Shown: positions 32,867-41,401 of the stretch, one piece after another
How positions within the stretch are numbered: position 1 is the first letter of the stretch
Layout of the letters: the number at the start of each line of letters is the position of its first letter
Assembly (NCBI RefSeq): GCF_009688965.1
Contig: NZ_AP021875.1
Coordinates: forward strand, 6,448,001-6,512,000
From: Desulfosarcina widdelii
Lineage (GTDB): Bacteria; Desulfobacterota; Desulfobacteria; Desulfobacterales; Desulfosarcinaceae
Length of the DNA: 64,000 nucleotides
Direction: 5' to 3'
Program-made: the position numbers and the translations under genes
The notes under the pieces: model-generated
What the model was told of the DNA's origin: nothing
What the model saw: the letters and a program-made list of their open reading frames with translations, nothing else
Databases searched by the model: none

Positions 32867-34273
32867 GTGAGCAAGGAATTGAGTACTGATCAAGTTGCTT
32901 ATGCAAAGGGACTCATCGAAAAGTCTCAGTCGGCAATGGAAAAGATTGCAGATTATACACAGGAAAAGGTCGACAGGTTGTGCCAGGCTGTTGGTTGGGC
33001 AATCTCAAATGAGATCACATTTACACGTTTGGCGCAAATGGGGGTTACGGAAAGCGGCATTGGGGATTTTGAAGGCCGTCCAAATAAACGTTTCAAGGTT
33101 CATGGGGTATTGAGGGATTGTCTACGACAGAAAAGTGTCGGAGTTATTGAGGAAATCCCGGAGAAAGGTCTTGTAAAATATGCCAAACCAGCTGGAGTGG
33201 TTGTGTCCTTGGTTCCTACAACCAATCCGGCTATGACGCCGGCGACGACTGCCGTTTTTGCCGTAAAGGCCAAGGATGGCGTCATTTTTTGCCCACACCC
33301 ACGAGCAAAGAAAACTATACGACAAACAGTACAAGTCTTGCGCGACGCGCTGGAAAAACAAGGAGCACCCCCTGATTTGTTCCAGTGTGTCGAACAACCA
33401 AGTTTTGCTCTTACCCATGAATTGATGGCACGTTGTGATTTGGTTATGGCTACTGGTGGACCTGCGATGGTAAAGGCAGCCTATAGCTCTGGGACTCCAG
33501 CTTTTGGGGTCGGTGCCGGGAATGCAACAATAATTATTGATGAAACTGCAGACATCGAGACTGCAGCCAATTATGTAAAAACCAGCAAAATGAACGATAA
33601 CGGATCTGGCTGTTCGGCCGATGGGAATGTACTGGTTGCTGACCAAATTTACGACAAATTTTTAATAGCATTACAAAATGAGGGTGGTTACCTCGCAACT
33701 GACTCAGATAAGGCAAAGCTGCTAGAGACCATGTGGGATTCGCAAGGACACAGAACGATCGATACTGTCGCCTGCCCGGCAAGACAGATTGCAGAGCGGG
33801 CCGGATTTGATTTGCCGTCAGATAAACAATTCATAGCCGTCAAGCAGAAAGAGGTTGGACCGCAGCATCGTTTTTGCGGCGAGAAACTATCTCCGGTTCT
33901 TGCAATCTACAAATTTTCAAATTTCCAAAAGGCTCTCGAAATGATGCAAGGCATTTTCCGTGTAGGAGGTCGCGGGCATTCTTGTAGTATCTACTCGCAC
34001 GATGATGAACATATACATTTGTTGGCTTCCTCGGCCCCCGTAAGCAGAATCATGGTTCGACAGCCAACCTCCTTGGCGAATTCAGGATCGTTCACCAACG
34101 GAATGCCGATGACCGCCAGCTTAGGATGTGGTATATTGGGAAATAATATTACTAATGAAAATATACATTTAAAGCATTATTTGAATGTAACCTGGGTGAG
34201 CCGACCGATACCTGAAGATCGTCCTGCAGAGAAAGAGCTTTTTGGAGATTTTTATCAAACCGAGGTTTTTTAA
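32867..34273 (+). CDS. acylating-type aldehyde dehydrogenase (acetaldehyde/sulfoacetaldehyde dehydrogenase-like)
   Basis: 468 residues from GTG 32867 (GGAGG upstream). It has the ALDH fold: GVVVSLVPTTNPAMTPATTA, the NAD-binding region ATGGPAMVKAAYSSGTPAFG, then NDNGSGCSADGNVLVADQIY with probable catalytic Cys249, and TASLGCGILGNNITNENIHL. CoA-acylating members (EutE, AdhE-N, SauS) share this length and the C-terminal S-x-G-x-G...N pattern. They convert an aldehyde to an acyl-CoA with NAD(P)+. The substrate may be a C2 or substituted aldehyde; sulfoacetaldehyde is one option, but not proven. Confidence 0.82.
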   Translation: MSKELSTDQVAYAKGLIEKSQSAMEKIADYTQEKVDRLCQAVGWAISNEITFTRLAQMGVTESGIGDFEGRPNKRFKVHGVLRDCLRQKSVGVIEEIPEKGLVKYAKPAGVVVSLVPTTNPAMTPATTAVFAVKAKDGVIFCPHPRAKKTIRQTVQVLRDALEKQGAPPDLFQCVEQPSFALTHELMARCDLVMATGGPAMVKAAYSSGTPAFGVGAGNATIIIDETADIETAANYVKTSKMNDNGSGCSADGNVLVADQIYDKFLIALQNEGGYLATDSDKAKLLETMWDSQGHRTIDTVACPARQIAERAGFDLPSDKQFIAVKQKEVGPQHRFCGEKLSPVLAIYKFSNFQKALEMMQGIFRVGGRGHSCSIYSHDDEHIHLLASSAPVSRIMVRQPTSLANSGSFTNGMPMTASLGCGILGNNITNENIHLKHYLNVTWVSRPIPEDRPAEKELFGDFYQTEVF

Positions 34274-34717
34274 GTGATTAAAGGGCTAGACCATATTAAC
34301 ATCGTTGTCAGTGACTTGGAGCGTTCCCAAAAGTTTTTTGAATGCTTCGGGATGGTTGTAATTGATTCTTCTGAACTGTCTGGCTCATGGATCTCTTCGA
34401 TAGTAAGACTTCCGGAGGTTTCTGCACGGTATGTACGTTTGGGATTGCCTGGAACGGAAACAAAAATCGAATTGATCTCATACGATTATCCTCCCTCTGG
34501 AAAAAGTAATGAGGTTAGCCAGGCCAATCGAATCGGGTATCGACATCTGGCTTTTGAGGTTATTGATATTGAAAAAATCGTCTATAATTTCAAGGAACAA
34601 GGTATAGAATTTCTTAGCGAAATTTTTGTATACGAAAAGCTTGGAAAGAAACTTGTATATTTCTATGGACCAGATGGCATACTGCTGGAGCTATGCGAAT
34701 ATGTAAAAGCTAAGTAA
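34274..34717 (+). CDS. VOC (glyoxalase/methylmalonyl-CoA-epimerase-like) protein
   Basis: 147 residues from GTG 34274, which directly abuts the aldehyde dehydrogenase stop (TAAGTG), so translation is coupled. Paired beta-alpha-beta modules: KGLDHINIVVSDLERSQKFF with metal His, TETKIELISYDYP with Glu, RIGYRHLAFEVIDIEKIVYN with His, and GPDGILLELCEYV with Glu. These four fit VOC metal ligands. Epimerase, isomerase or lyase activity on a CoA ester or aldehyde adduct would fit its position between the aldehyde dehydrogenase and the HMG-CoA-lyase-like gene. Confidence 0.85.
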   Translation: MIKGLDHINIVVSDLERSQKFFECFGMVVIDSSELSGSWISSIVRLPEVSARYVRLGLPGTETKIELISYDYPPSGKSNEVSQANRIGYRHLAFEVIDIEKIVYNFKEQGIEFLSEIFVYEKLGKKLVYFYGPDGILLELCEYVKAK

Positions 34718-34903
34718 TGAGCCCTCTTGCAGGATTGTAAGACATCAAGTTGCGTTGATTGCTAAGCAGGATTTTTAATATATTTTAGCTACCGCCATTT
34801 GGAGCATTTTCCTGAGAAAAGCAAGTTTGGACCTCACAGGCATAATCCTCTTATTTTAGAGATGCGAACTGTACTAGTTTAGGCAATTATTAAGGATCTC
34901 AAG

Positions 34904-35836
34904 ATGTCTATAGATCGAACAGTCACTATACGTGAAGTCGGGTTGAGAGACGGCCTGCAATCTGAGACGGTTTTCGTTCCAACCGTTAAAAAACTTGAGC
35001 TGGTCAAGGATCTCTCACGGGCAGGAATTAAAATCCTTGAAACAACGTCCTTTGTTAATCCAAAGGCGATACCGCAGCTGGCAGACGCTGCTGAATTGAT
35101 GGCTCAGGTGGATCGTGAGGGAATTAAGCACGAAATCATGGTGCCCAACCTTAAAGGTGCCCAACGGGCTCTTGAGGCTGGTGCTGACCGGTTGGTCGTC
35201 TTCATTTCCGCTACGGATGCCCATAACCAGGCTAACGTGAAACGTAGCGTCAAAGCCTCTCTAACAGATTTGGAGGGTATTTTTAACCTTGCTCGGGAAG
35301 GGAATGTTCCTGTCACTGGAGTTATCGCGGTGGCATTCGGCTGTCCCTATCAAGGCCGGGTTCCAGTCGTGGATGTACTTTCCATTACTGAAAATTTTAT
35401 CAGTCGTGGGGCCGATCGCATCAGCCTTGCTGATACAACTGGGATGGCAAACCCATACCAGATTCGTTCTATGGTGAAGGAAATGCAAAACAAATTGTCC
35501 ACTGATTCCTTGTGCTTGCATCTACACAATAACCGCGGTATTGCCATCGCTAATCTTTATGCTGGATATTTGGCAGGCGTTCGAATGTTCGATGCTTCAA
35601 TCGGGGGCATTGGTGGGTGCCCGAACGTTCCTCAGGCGGCCGGAAATTTAGCTACAGAAGACGTAGCATTTATGTTTGAAGCCATGGGCATTGAGACTGG
35701 TCTGAACCTAATCAAATTAATCCGGTGCGCCCATGAGATGGAGAAGCTATTACAACATCCTTTACCCGGCCAAGTGATGAAAAGTGGCCCGGTAGATCCC
35801 CAGTGCGATCGTGAGAATTGCAGCATTAGATCATGA
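34904..35836 (+). CDS. hydroxymethylglutaryl-CoA lyase-like enzyme
   Basis: 310 residues. TIM-barrel HMGL family: TIREVGLRDGLQSE with the catalytic Arg and metal Asp, TSFVNPKAIPQLADAAEL, FGCPYQGRVPV, ADTTGMANPYQI, LHLHNNRGIAIANLYAGYLA with metal His and Asn, and the loop Cys in GIGGCPNVPQAAGNLATEDV. The family cleaves 3-hydroxy-3-methylglutaryl-CoA and related compounds into acetyl-CoA and a keto acid. It would give the final carbon-carbon cleavage of the operon's substrate. It is followed by an intrinsic terminator, so this gene ends the operon. Confidence 0.9.
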   Translation: MSIDRTVTIREVGLRDGLQSETVFVPTVKKLELVKDLSRAGIKILETTSFVNPKAIPQLADAAELMAQVDREGIKHEIMVPNLKGAQRALEAGADRLVVFISATDAHNQANVKRSVKASLTDLEGIFNLAREGNVPVTGVIAVAFGCPYQGRVPVVDVLSITENFISRGADRISLADTTGMANPYQIRSMVKEMQNKLSTDSLCLHLHNNRGIAIANLYAGYLAGVRMFDASIGGIGGCPNVPQAAGNLATEDVAFMFEAMGIETGLNLIKLIRCAHEMEKLLQHPLPGQVMKSGPVDPQCDRENCSIRS

Positions 35837-35887
35837 GTCTAATTAATTGCGGGACAAGCCATCCAGGCACCTCCTCCTTCCCGCCAT

Positions 35888-35944
35888 GGACCGAGATAGT
35901 CTTAACGTTCAACAGATTGTCTCGGTCCTTTTAAATTTTGAACT
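35888..35944 (+). terminator. intrinsic terminator after the catabolic operon
   Basis: GGACCGAGA (35888-35896) pairs perfectly with TCTCGGTCC (35930-35938), followed by TTTTAAATTTT. It lies 52 bases after the lyase stop. Confidence 0.75.
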
Positions 35945-36164
35945 GAGTCTACCGATATTTAAGATCTTATACTATCAGCTGATTCAGGATAGATGACAAA
36001 AACTCAATCTATTCGGTCCAATTCTTTTGCCAAGTTGTTTTCCGCGCCTTGAAAAAAGGATCTTACGACGTCGAGTTGCAGATATGAAAAGGAGAGATGG
36101 TGGATTGGTCAGACAGAGTGGAGCCAAAATTATTGGCCACCCTGCCTGACATTAGAGTAGGAAA
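35945..36164. other. intergenic border between catabolic operon and Mu-like region
   Basis: With the preceding terminator this makes a 328-base gap without a gene. I looked for a copy of the TGTCCAAC repeat found at the other Mu-like end and saw none, so the right end of the prophage cannot be placed here from sequence alone. Confidence 0.5.
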
Positions 36165-36428
36165 CTACGGTAGATTTTTACTCGGCTTGAATGTCACAAC
36201 GCTGCGCCCTTTGATTTTAATCGCTTCGCCGGTCTGTGGATTGCGACCCATCCGGGTTTTCCGATAAACGTTTTTAAACGTCCCGAATCCAACCAAAGTG
36301 ACCTTGCTGTTCCTTTTCTTGAGTCCTTGCTTGATGCCACCCAGTGCAGAATCAAAAGCCACTTTGGCTGTGGCTTTGGGGATGTCGGCATCCTTGGCGA
36401 TTTTTTCGATGAGTTCGGCTTTGGTCAT
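36165..36428 (-). CDS. HU/IHF-family DNA-binding protein, HU-like
   Basis: 87 residues from ATG 36428 (GAGGAGACAAC upstream; a longer ATG at 36491 lacks this). HU fold: MTKAELIEKIAKDADIPKAT, then VTLVGFGTFKNVYRKTRMGR and NPQTGEAIKIKGRSVVTFKP, with the beta-arm Arg and Pro residues that bend DNA. It lies beside a second, IHF-like gene on the same strand. Mu transposition uses HU and IHF from the host; whether these copies belong to the phage or are host genes at its border cannot be decided. Confidence 0.9.
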   Translation of the reverse strand: MTKAELIEKIAKDADIPKATAKVAFDSALGGIKQGLKKRNSKVTLVGFGTFKNVYRKTRMGRNPQTGEAIKIKGRSVVTFKPSKNLP

Positions 36429-36515
36429 GTTGTCTCCTCGGTTGGGGTTGATGGTTATCGGATCGCCTCTTGTTCGAGGCATGAAAGGCAACAGACGACA
36501 CGGGGCTTTTAGAAT

Positions 36516-36791
36516 TCAACGGTCGACCCGTTCCTTCAATTCCTTGCCCGCTTTGAAGAACGGCAGCTTTTTCGGCTGGATCTTGACGTTCTCTCCGGTT
36601 TTGGGATTCCGGCCAATGTAGGATTTATAGTCCTTCACGAAAAACGAACAGAATCCTCGGATTTCAACCCGTTCCCCCTTTGCCAGTGCATCGGTCATTT
36701 CATTGAATAAAGTTTCCACGACGGCAGTTGCTTTGGCTTTGGTTATATCGGCAGTGTCTTGCAGGTTTTGAATCAACTCGATCTTGTTCAT
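36516..36791 (-). CDS. HU/IHF-family DNA-binding protein, IHF-beta-like
   Basis: 91 residues. MNKIELIQNLQDTADITKAK, then EIRGFCSFFVKDYKSYIGRN and PKTGENVKIQPKKLPFFKAG show the IHF-beta type arm and the C-terminal helix (KELKERVDR). AAGGAG is present but rather far (13 bases) from the ATG. Together with the HU-like gene 88 bases downstream it forms a pair of nucleoid proteins at the edge of the Mu-like region. Confidence 0.88.
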   Translation of the reverse strand: MNKIELIQNLQDTADITKAKATAVVETLFNEMTDALAKGERVEIRGFCSFFVKDYKSYIGRNPKTGENVKIQPKKLPFFKAGKELKERVDR

Positions 36792-36949
36792 GGGGATGAG
36801 GGGCTCCTTGTTATCTACAGGCCTAGTAAATGGCTTTTGGCAATTTTGGACAAAATAGACCGAAAAGGAAAACGATGTCAAGAAATCTGTTTGATTTCAA
36901 AAGGATGGGTGTATGGCCAAAACGAAGGAACACATTTCAGATATACTTC

Positions 36950-37708
36950 TCAATAGTTCGTGACCACCAATTCCCGCCCCTTGATCTGCTTTCCTTTCGA
37001 AACCGTGTACTTCAGGCTGATCGGCCGGACCTTGAATTCACCGAACACCTCCCGGATATCCGGATGGTCGTTGATACTCAAAATGAACTTGCTTTTGATC
37101 CCGGCCAGCACCTCGGCCATTCGTTGAAAATCCGCCAGATCGAGGTTATGGGCGTAAAACGGCTTTTTGTAATAGGGCGGATCGCAATAGAACAGCGTCC
37201 CGGGCTTGTCATAACGCCGGATGAAATCCTCCCAGGGCAGATGCTCGATGGTGACCCCCACCAAACGCAGGTGCACCGCGGACAACTCCTCCTCTAACCG
37301 CAACAGGTTGATCCGGGGAGCGTGCATCGGTGCCGTGCCGTATACCCTTCCTTTGACCCTGCCCCCGAAACACAGCCGCTGCAGGTAATAGTACCGCGCC
37401 GCCCGCTGGATGTCGGTGAGACCACCGGCGGTCTGCTGGCGCATAAAATCCTCGAACTGCTCCCGTGAAGACAGCAGCCACTTGAACTGGCGCAAGAATT
37501 CCTCGAGATGATTCTGCAGCACCCGGTAAAACACCACCAGGTCCGAGTCCAGATCGTTGATCACTTCAAATTTGGAAGTCGGTTTTCGGAAAAATACCCA
37601 GGCAGCGCCGGCGAATACCTCGCAGTAGGCTTTATGAGGGGGGATCATGTCGATGATGGTGGAAGACAGTTTGGACTTTCCGCCGATATAGGCAAGTGGG
37701 CTGTTCAC
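36950..37708 (-). CDS. Dam-like DNA adenine N6-methyltransferase (D12 class)
   Basis: 252 residues. Motif X NSPLAYIGGKSKLSSTIIDM, motif I YCEVFAGAAWVFFRK, and catalytic motif IV LFYCDPPYYKKPFY with DPPY. Helical target-recognition residues lie between about 85 and 160. D12 enzymes methylate adenine, often in GATC. In Mu-like phages such genes protect the phage DNA from restriction or alter regulation. No restriction enzyme is nearby, so it is an orphan methylase. It follows the Mor-like gene after a gap of about 290 bases. Confidence 0.88.
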   Translation of the reverse strand: MNSPLAYIGGKSKLSSTIIDMIPPHKAYCEVFAGAAWVFFRKPTSKFEVINDLDSDLVVFYRVLQNHLEEFLRQFKWLLSSREQFEDFMRQQTAGGLTDIQRAARYYYLQRLCFGGRVKGRVYGTAPMHAPRINLLRLEEELSAVHLRLVGVTIEHLPWEDFIRRYDKPGTLFYCDPPYYKKPFYAHNLDLADFQRMAEVLAGIKSKFILSINDHPDIREVFGEFKVRPISLKYTVSKGKQIKGRELVVTNY

Positions 37709-38000
37709 GGACGCCTCCTTGTGCGTAAAACGCCATCTGTGATAATAGCCCTGTTGCTATTTCCCGTAGCAGGGCCGTCTGATATCAGATGTCTGGTTGT
37801 GCTCCGTGCAGCCATTCGCCCCGGGGATGTTCGCTGCATCCACCGGGGCGGCCCTTAGTTTTTCTTTTTTTCTCCCGAATTGCTCATTGCTCCGGCCGTA
37901 ATTTGCTCAGAACCGCGTTTAAATCGGCCCAGGATCGTTTAACGCCTTCGAGAACGACCCGATACCCGTCCCAAAGAGAGATCGTCCGAATCTGGGCCTC

Positions 38001-38279
38001 TCAGGCCGAATTCACGATAGACCGGATCCAGGTGACCGTCAAACCATACTTGTGGGCCAGCTCGCGATGGTTGCGACCGGTAAACTCCTTGCGGATGGCC
38101 CGGTCTCGTGCCGCTCTTAGTACCTTCTCCGGCTTGGGGATATACAGCCCCTCGCCACCGCGGGCTTCGATCAGCTTCACGGTGACCTCGAAACCGATGG
38201 TCTCGGCCAGTTCCTGGAAATCGGCCGGCAAATCCTCGAACTCGATATGGTTCATGTCCAGCATGGGTGTGCCTTTCAT
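38001..38279 (-). CDS. Mor-like middle-gene transcription activator
   Basis: 92 residues; its ATG overlaps the stop of the gp27-like gene (TAATG), with MLDMNHIEF at 38264 as a second possible start. It matches the Mor/C family: FEDLPADFQELAETIGFEVT, EARGGEGLYIPKPEKVLRAA, RDRAIRKEFTGRNHRELAHK and YGLTVTWIRSIV. Mor dimers bind the Mu middle promoter and recruit polymerase for late-gene control. The location downstream of gp27-like, rather than before lysis genes as in Mu, points to rearrangement or a different gene order. Confidence 0.85.
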   Translation of the reverse strand: MKGTPMLDMNHIEFEDLPADFQELAETIGFEVTVKLIEARGGEGLYIPKPEKVLRAARDRAIRKEFTGRNHRELAHKYGLTVTWIRSIVNSA

Positions 38280-38836
38280 TACCGCTTAATCCCCAGAATC
38301 TTTCTCTTGATCTCCTCGGCGGCATCGTCACTGAGACCTTTTTGCTTGACCGACGAACCGGCCACCTTTGCCGCCGCCTCCAATGCCTGGCGCCGGATCT
38401 GTTCGTCGCGCCTGACATTCTCACTGGCTGCTTTTTCCAGCTTCTCGATGGCTACGGCCAGATCCCGGAGCATTTTGGGCTCCACCGGATCGTCCTGGTC
38501 GGCCATGGCCAGGGTGGCGTCGAAGGCCAGGTTACGCACCATCTCGTTGAGCAGCTTGCCCACTTCCCCCTGGGGCTCGGCCCCCAGCTTGCCGATCCAC
38601 ATGCGGGCGACCTCCCGGCTCTGTTTCAGGCGGGCGCCGATTTTGTCCATGCGCAGCTTGTATCTGTTGACTGCGCTGTAGCTCAGCCGCTGTGGGTGAC
38701 CATCCTCTTCGAGGATGGCATTGATCTTTTCTCTAACCGCCACCTGGGTGAGGCGCGGATCCCGGAGCATGGCCATCAACTGATCCCTTATGGACTCGGG
38801 CAGCCGGTCGATGCTCGATTGCTGGTCTTTGGGCAT
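38279..38836 (-). CDS. DUF3486 phage protein (Mu gp27-like, small terminase candidate)
   Basis: 185 residues from ATG 38836 (AAGGAT upstream; avoids overlap with the previous gene). MPKDQQSSIDRLPESIRDQL, then LRDPRLTQVAVREKINAILE and HPQRLSYSAVNRYKLRMDKI match DUF3486, which in Mu is gp27 and precedes the large terminase. The C-terminus is helical and charged. Here no large terminase follows: Mor-like and Dam genes come next, so packaging genes are absent. Confidence 0.85.
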   Translation of the reverse strand: MPKDQQSSIDRLPESIRDQLMAMLRDPRLTQVAVREKINAILEEDGHPQRLSYSAVNRYKLRMDKIGARLKQSREVARMWIGKLGAEPQGEVGKLLNEMVRNLAFDATLAMADQDDPVEPKMLRDLAVAIEKLEKAASENVRRDEQIRRQALEAAAKVAGSSVKQKGLSDDAAEEIKRKILGIKR

Positions 38837-38838
38837 GG

Positions 38839-39132
38839 CTATCCTTTCGGACGGGGACGCTTGACCCCGTCGATCCATGCCCGGCCGCTGGCTACCTCGA
38901 TCCCCCGGCCGGTCAGATTGGCCACCAACACCCCGGACACGTCCTCAATGACCACCAGACCCTGCTCCTCGAGCCAGCGCATCTCAGTGCGCACCCGGTC
39001 CCGGGTCACCATGTGGCCGTACAATTCCAGGACCGACTGCAGCATGGACTCGTTGAGGGAATACCCGTCGTCGGCGATGCTGCGCAGCATCGCCAGCCGC
39101 ATGTCACTGGTTTTCAGATCCTTGAAGTTCAT
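38839..39132 (-). CDS. Mu gp26-like winged-helix phage protein
   Basis: 97 residues; overlaps the upstream gp25-like gene by 4 bases (ATGA). SDMRLAMLRSIADDGYSLNE, then LYGHMVTRDRVRTEMRWLEE, QGLVVIEDVSG and LTGRGIEVASGRAWIDGVKR are typical of the small winged-helix protein found between gp25 and gp27 in Mu-like phages (the VpaChn25_0724 family). Its role is not known; its position suggests a head or packaging function or regulation. Confidence 0.78.
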   Translation of the reverse strand: MNFKDLKTSDMRLAMLRSIADDGYSLNESMLQSVLELYGHMVTRDRVRTEMRWLEEQGLVVIEDVSGVLVANLTGRGIEVASGRAWIDGVKRPRPKG

Positions 39133-39572
39133 GAGGTCTTGCCACCCTGTTTGATGAGAAATTCGTTGATCAGGTCCACCGCCCGGTTGATACCGGATAA
39201 CCTGCCGTTGAGTTCGCTCAAGGTCCCGTGCAAAAGATCGATGCGCCCGGACAACTCCTTGATGTCCCGATGCGTGGGCAGATGTTCGATCTTCAGTTCC
39301 TGGGCCTGGTCGGAACGCTCCAGTGCGGCGATGGCCTTTGCCTGCCGGTCCATGCCGGTATCGATGCCGGTATGGCGTTTGTCACAGCGTTCCCGGATCT
39401 GTTCCCGGTGATCGGACAAGGCCAGGAAGATACCGGCCTCGATCTTTTCGAAGCGCTTGTCCAAAGCCTTTTTCCGGGTCATGAAATAGACGTACACTCC
39501 GATCAGGATGGTACCGACGGACTGGGCTACGTCGAACCAGAATTTCCAGGCGGCATAATCCATGGTCGACAT
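39129..39572 (-). CDS. DUF2730-like phage protein (Mu gp25-like)
   Basis: 147 residues. An N-terminal hydrophobic helix (FDVAQSVGTILIGVYVYFM) is followed by coiled-coil segments (KKALDKRFEKIEAGIFLALS and RDIKELSGRIDLLHGTLSEL). This is the membrane-anchored coiled-coil layout of gp25 in Mu-like phages. It starts 3 bases after the previous gene's stop. Function in Mu is unclear. Confidence 0.72.
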   Translation of the reverse strand: MSTMDYAAWKFWFDVAQSVGTILIGVYVYFMTRKKALDKRFEKIEAGIFLALSDHREQIRERCDKRHTGIDTGMDRQAKAIAALERSDQAQELKIEHLPTHRDIKELSGRIDLLHGTLSELNGRLSGINRAVDLINEFLIKQGGKTS

Positions 39573-39575
39573 CGG

Positions 39576-39797
39576 CTATTGCTCCGTCAGGCGAACTTCC
39601 TGCCGGATCGCATTGACCAGCAGCATGGCGGATTTTGTCGGATCGGCGGCAATGGTTTTGGCCACGGCCTTGATGGAAACATCCGGATCCGCCCCGGCCA
39701 CCTCCCGCATGATGGTTTCAACCAGAGCTTTCTCATCGGCCACCACCGGTGCCACGGCTTTGACCCGCAGCAGCATTCTTTTCAGGGTTCGATTCAC
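39576..39797 (-). CDS. small phage protein of unknown function
   Basis: 73 residues from GTG 39797 (GGGAGAAG upstream; a longer ATG start would read through the strong terminator at 39813-39857). Helical: NRTLKRMLLRVKAVAPVVAD, then VETIMREVAGADPDVSIKAV and KSAMLLVNAIRQEV. It heads the gp25-gp26-gp27-Mor unit. I do not recognise a family. Confidence 0.6.
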   Translation of the reverse strand: MNRTLKRMLLRVKAVAPVVADEKALVETIMREVAGADPDVSIKAVAKTIAADPTKSAMLLVNAIRQEVRLTEQ

Positions 39798-39812
39798 GGC
39801 ATCTTCTCCCGG

Positions 39813-39857
39813 CAAAAAAAAGGCCCGGCCTTCCGAAAAGGATCGGAAGACCGGGCC
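39813..39857 (-). terminator. strong minus-strand intrinsic terminator
   Basis: A 14-base stem (39822-39835 with 39844-39857) with one G-U pair only when read as minus-strand RNA, then eight U (39813-39821). It shields the gp25-like unit from transcription coming from the 40-44 kb block, and shows that the unit must have its own promoter within a few bases. Confidence 0.88.
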
Positions 39858-40271
39858 GGATACACAAGACAAGCCCTTGTCAAATCAGGCGGGGCCGGAA
39901 ACGCGGACAAGCCCCTTATGTTGCTTAATTTCTATAAAAACAGGCTGGTTTTGTCAACCGGTTTTTACTTCCAAAAAAAGCTGTCGATCGCACAGTAATG
40001 CCTGTAGCTACAAACTCTTAGATAGCCAGTTGAAATATTAATATGGATAGAACTTGAGGGTAGGTATTGGTATATGTACCGGGGCCTTGAATGAATTAGG
40101 ACGAACGAAATGTGGATATATGTAATCGGGACTGATTGGTAATTCGTTTGAGATTTCTTTACCTGCTCACTTTACATGGGGTTGTCTTTAGCGAGAACAA
40201 ACATGCAATCTGAACATGGCCACATTTGCCGAGTCGAATCGAAAGATATGGTAGTAGCCAGATACAACGTC
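39858..40271. other. intergenic with one repeat copy
   Basis: No gene seen. It contains AACTTGAGGGTAGGTATTGG (from 40051) related to the repeat at 44161. It lies between the PAS gene's stop and the terminator. Confidence 0.5.
40051..40080 (+). repeat. border repeat, low-coordinate copy
   Basis: AACTTGAGGGTAGGTATTGG, then TATATGTACC, resembles AACTTGAGATAGGTAAATGG, then ATACCTGCC, at 44161-44189, in the same orientation. Together they bracket the PAS-porin-cbiK block. Two further partial copies lie at 41141-41160 and 41257-41280. Confidence 0.5.
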
Positions 40272-40934
40272 TTATATGTCGGAGGTGATTTTCATATCAG
40301 GATACAATTCTTTTATACATTTTGGGCAGAGGCTATGGCTAAATTGGGCATCGGATCTGTCCTCAATATATTTCTCGATTTTTTGCCAGTAGCCCTTATC
40401 ATCCCGAATGTTTTTGCAGTTCGCACAAATTGGAATAAAGCCCCGTAGTGTTTTTATTTCTGACATTGCATTTTGCAGTTCCTTGATAATTTTCTCACGT
40501 TCTATTTCGAGCCTTTTTTGTTCAGTGATGTCGATAAGAAATAGGTTTATCCCTATAATCTCGCCATCTTCATTTAAGGTTGGATTGTAATGGTCCAAAT
40601 AATATCTGCGCGAAACAGATTCGTCTCCGTATTCTTCCAAAAGCACGAATGATTCGCCTGACAAGGTACGGTCAAAATTGTTTTTGGCTTTCACGCGGTC
40701 CTCTGGGTTATTGATGTATTCGAGCATACTGTTGCCTATGGCGATATCCACCCCCCAGATTCGCTTCATGGTTTGATAGTGAATCCTATTGAAGGCTAAG
40801 TATCGATACTGACGATCAAGAGCAAAGATGACCACATCCTTGGAGCTTTCCAAAATACCATTCAAAAGGGCGTATGATTTTTTTAAGGATTGAAGAAGGT
40901 TGCCATCGGATATAGACCTTTTTTTCTCGCTCAT
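40272..40934 (-). CDS. PAS-domain protein with C-terminal Cys-rich motif
   Basis: 220 residues from ATG 40934 (the ATG at 40940 abuts the GAAAG). One PAS domain: SYALLNGILESSKDVVIFAL, DRQYRYLAFNRIHYQTMKRI, then YYLDHYNPTLNEDGEIIGIN and LFLIDITEQKRLEIE. A coiled coil leads to LRGFIPICANCKNIRDDKGY and FSHSLCPKCIKELYP, a small Cys-containing module that often ends PAS histidine kinases and regulators in Desulfobacterota. There is no kinase, GGDEF or HTH domain, so it may be a partial signalling protein or a partner for one. It lies in the block inside the Mu-like prophage. Confidence 0.8.
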   Translation of the reverse strand: MSEKKRSISDGNLLQSLKKSYALLNGILESSKDVVIFALDRQYRYLAFNRIHYQTMKRIWGVDIAIGNSMLEYINNPEDRVKAKNNFDRTLSGESFVLLEEYGDESVSRRYYLDHYNPTLNEDGEIIGINLFLIDITEQKRLEIEREKIIKELQNAMSEIKTLRGFIPICANCKNIRDDKGYWQKIEKYIEDRSDAQFSHSLCPKCIKELYPDMKITSDI

Positions 40935-41330
40935 AGGCATCTTTCAACACATTCAAATCATTCAAAATAATTTTGGGCAGATACCCGCTTTGTTTCCGGT
41001 ATCGGTCGTTTCTTTATAAACTAAAGGATATAAAGTAGGAAAAACGGGCAAAATGGCAATGAGTCAGTTATGAAGAGCAATTTTACGTTTGGCAACTATA
41101 TAGGGTGCGGCCCCAGAAAGGAGTGGCTGGATCTGGTGATTAAATGGATACCTGCCGTTTCAGGGCACCCCGAAAACGTTTATCCGCGTCTATCTGACAT
41201 AAATGTCACTTTGTGGTAATAGCCATACCAAATCCAGATATGGGGCGAATTTAATTGTAGGTATTGGTACCTGTCGTTTTAGCCTTGTCGGATTATTTCA
41301 GGATTGGAATGGTTTCAAACAGTGTTGATA
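40935..41330. repeat. intergenic region with two copies of a TACCTG repeat
   Basis: No gene seen. TAAATGGATACCTGCCGTTT (41141-41160) and GTAGGTATTGGTACCTGTCG (41257-41276) lie about 116 bases apart and are related to 40051 and 44161. The stretch between them shares CACCCCGAAAACGTTTAT-like sequence with the region after 44190. They look like degenerate copies of one short element; the type is not recognised. Confidence 0.45.
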
Positions 41331-41377
41331 GAAAAAAGGCGCAAACGGGATATATGCTTTTTAGACCGCTTGCGCCT
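41331..41377 (-). terminator. intrinsic terminator of the cbiK-porin operon
   Basis: AGGCGCAAACGG (41337-41348) pairs with CCGCTTGCGCCT (41366-41377), with one G-U pair when read as minus-strand RNA, and six U follow (41331-41336). It lies 25 bases after the porin stop. Confidence 0.85.
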
Positions 41378-41401
41378 ATTAATATATGAATCCCAGCTAT
41401 A

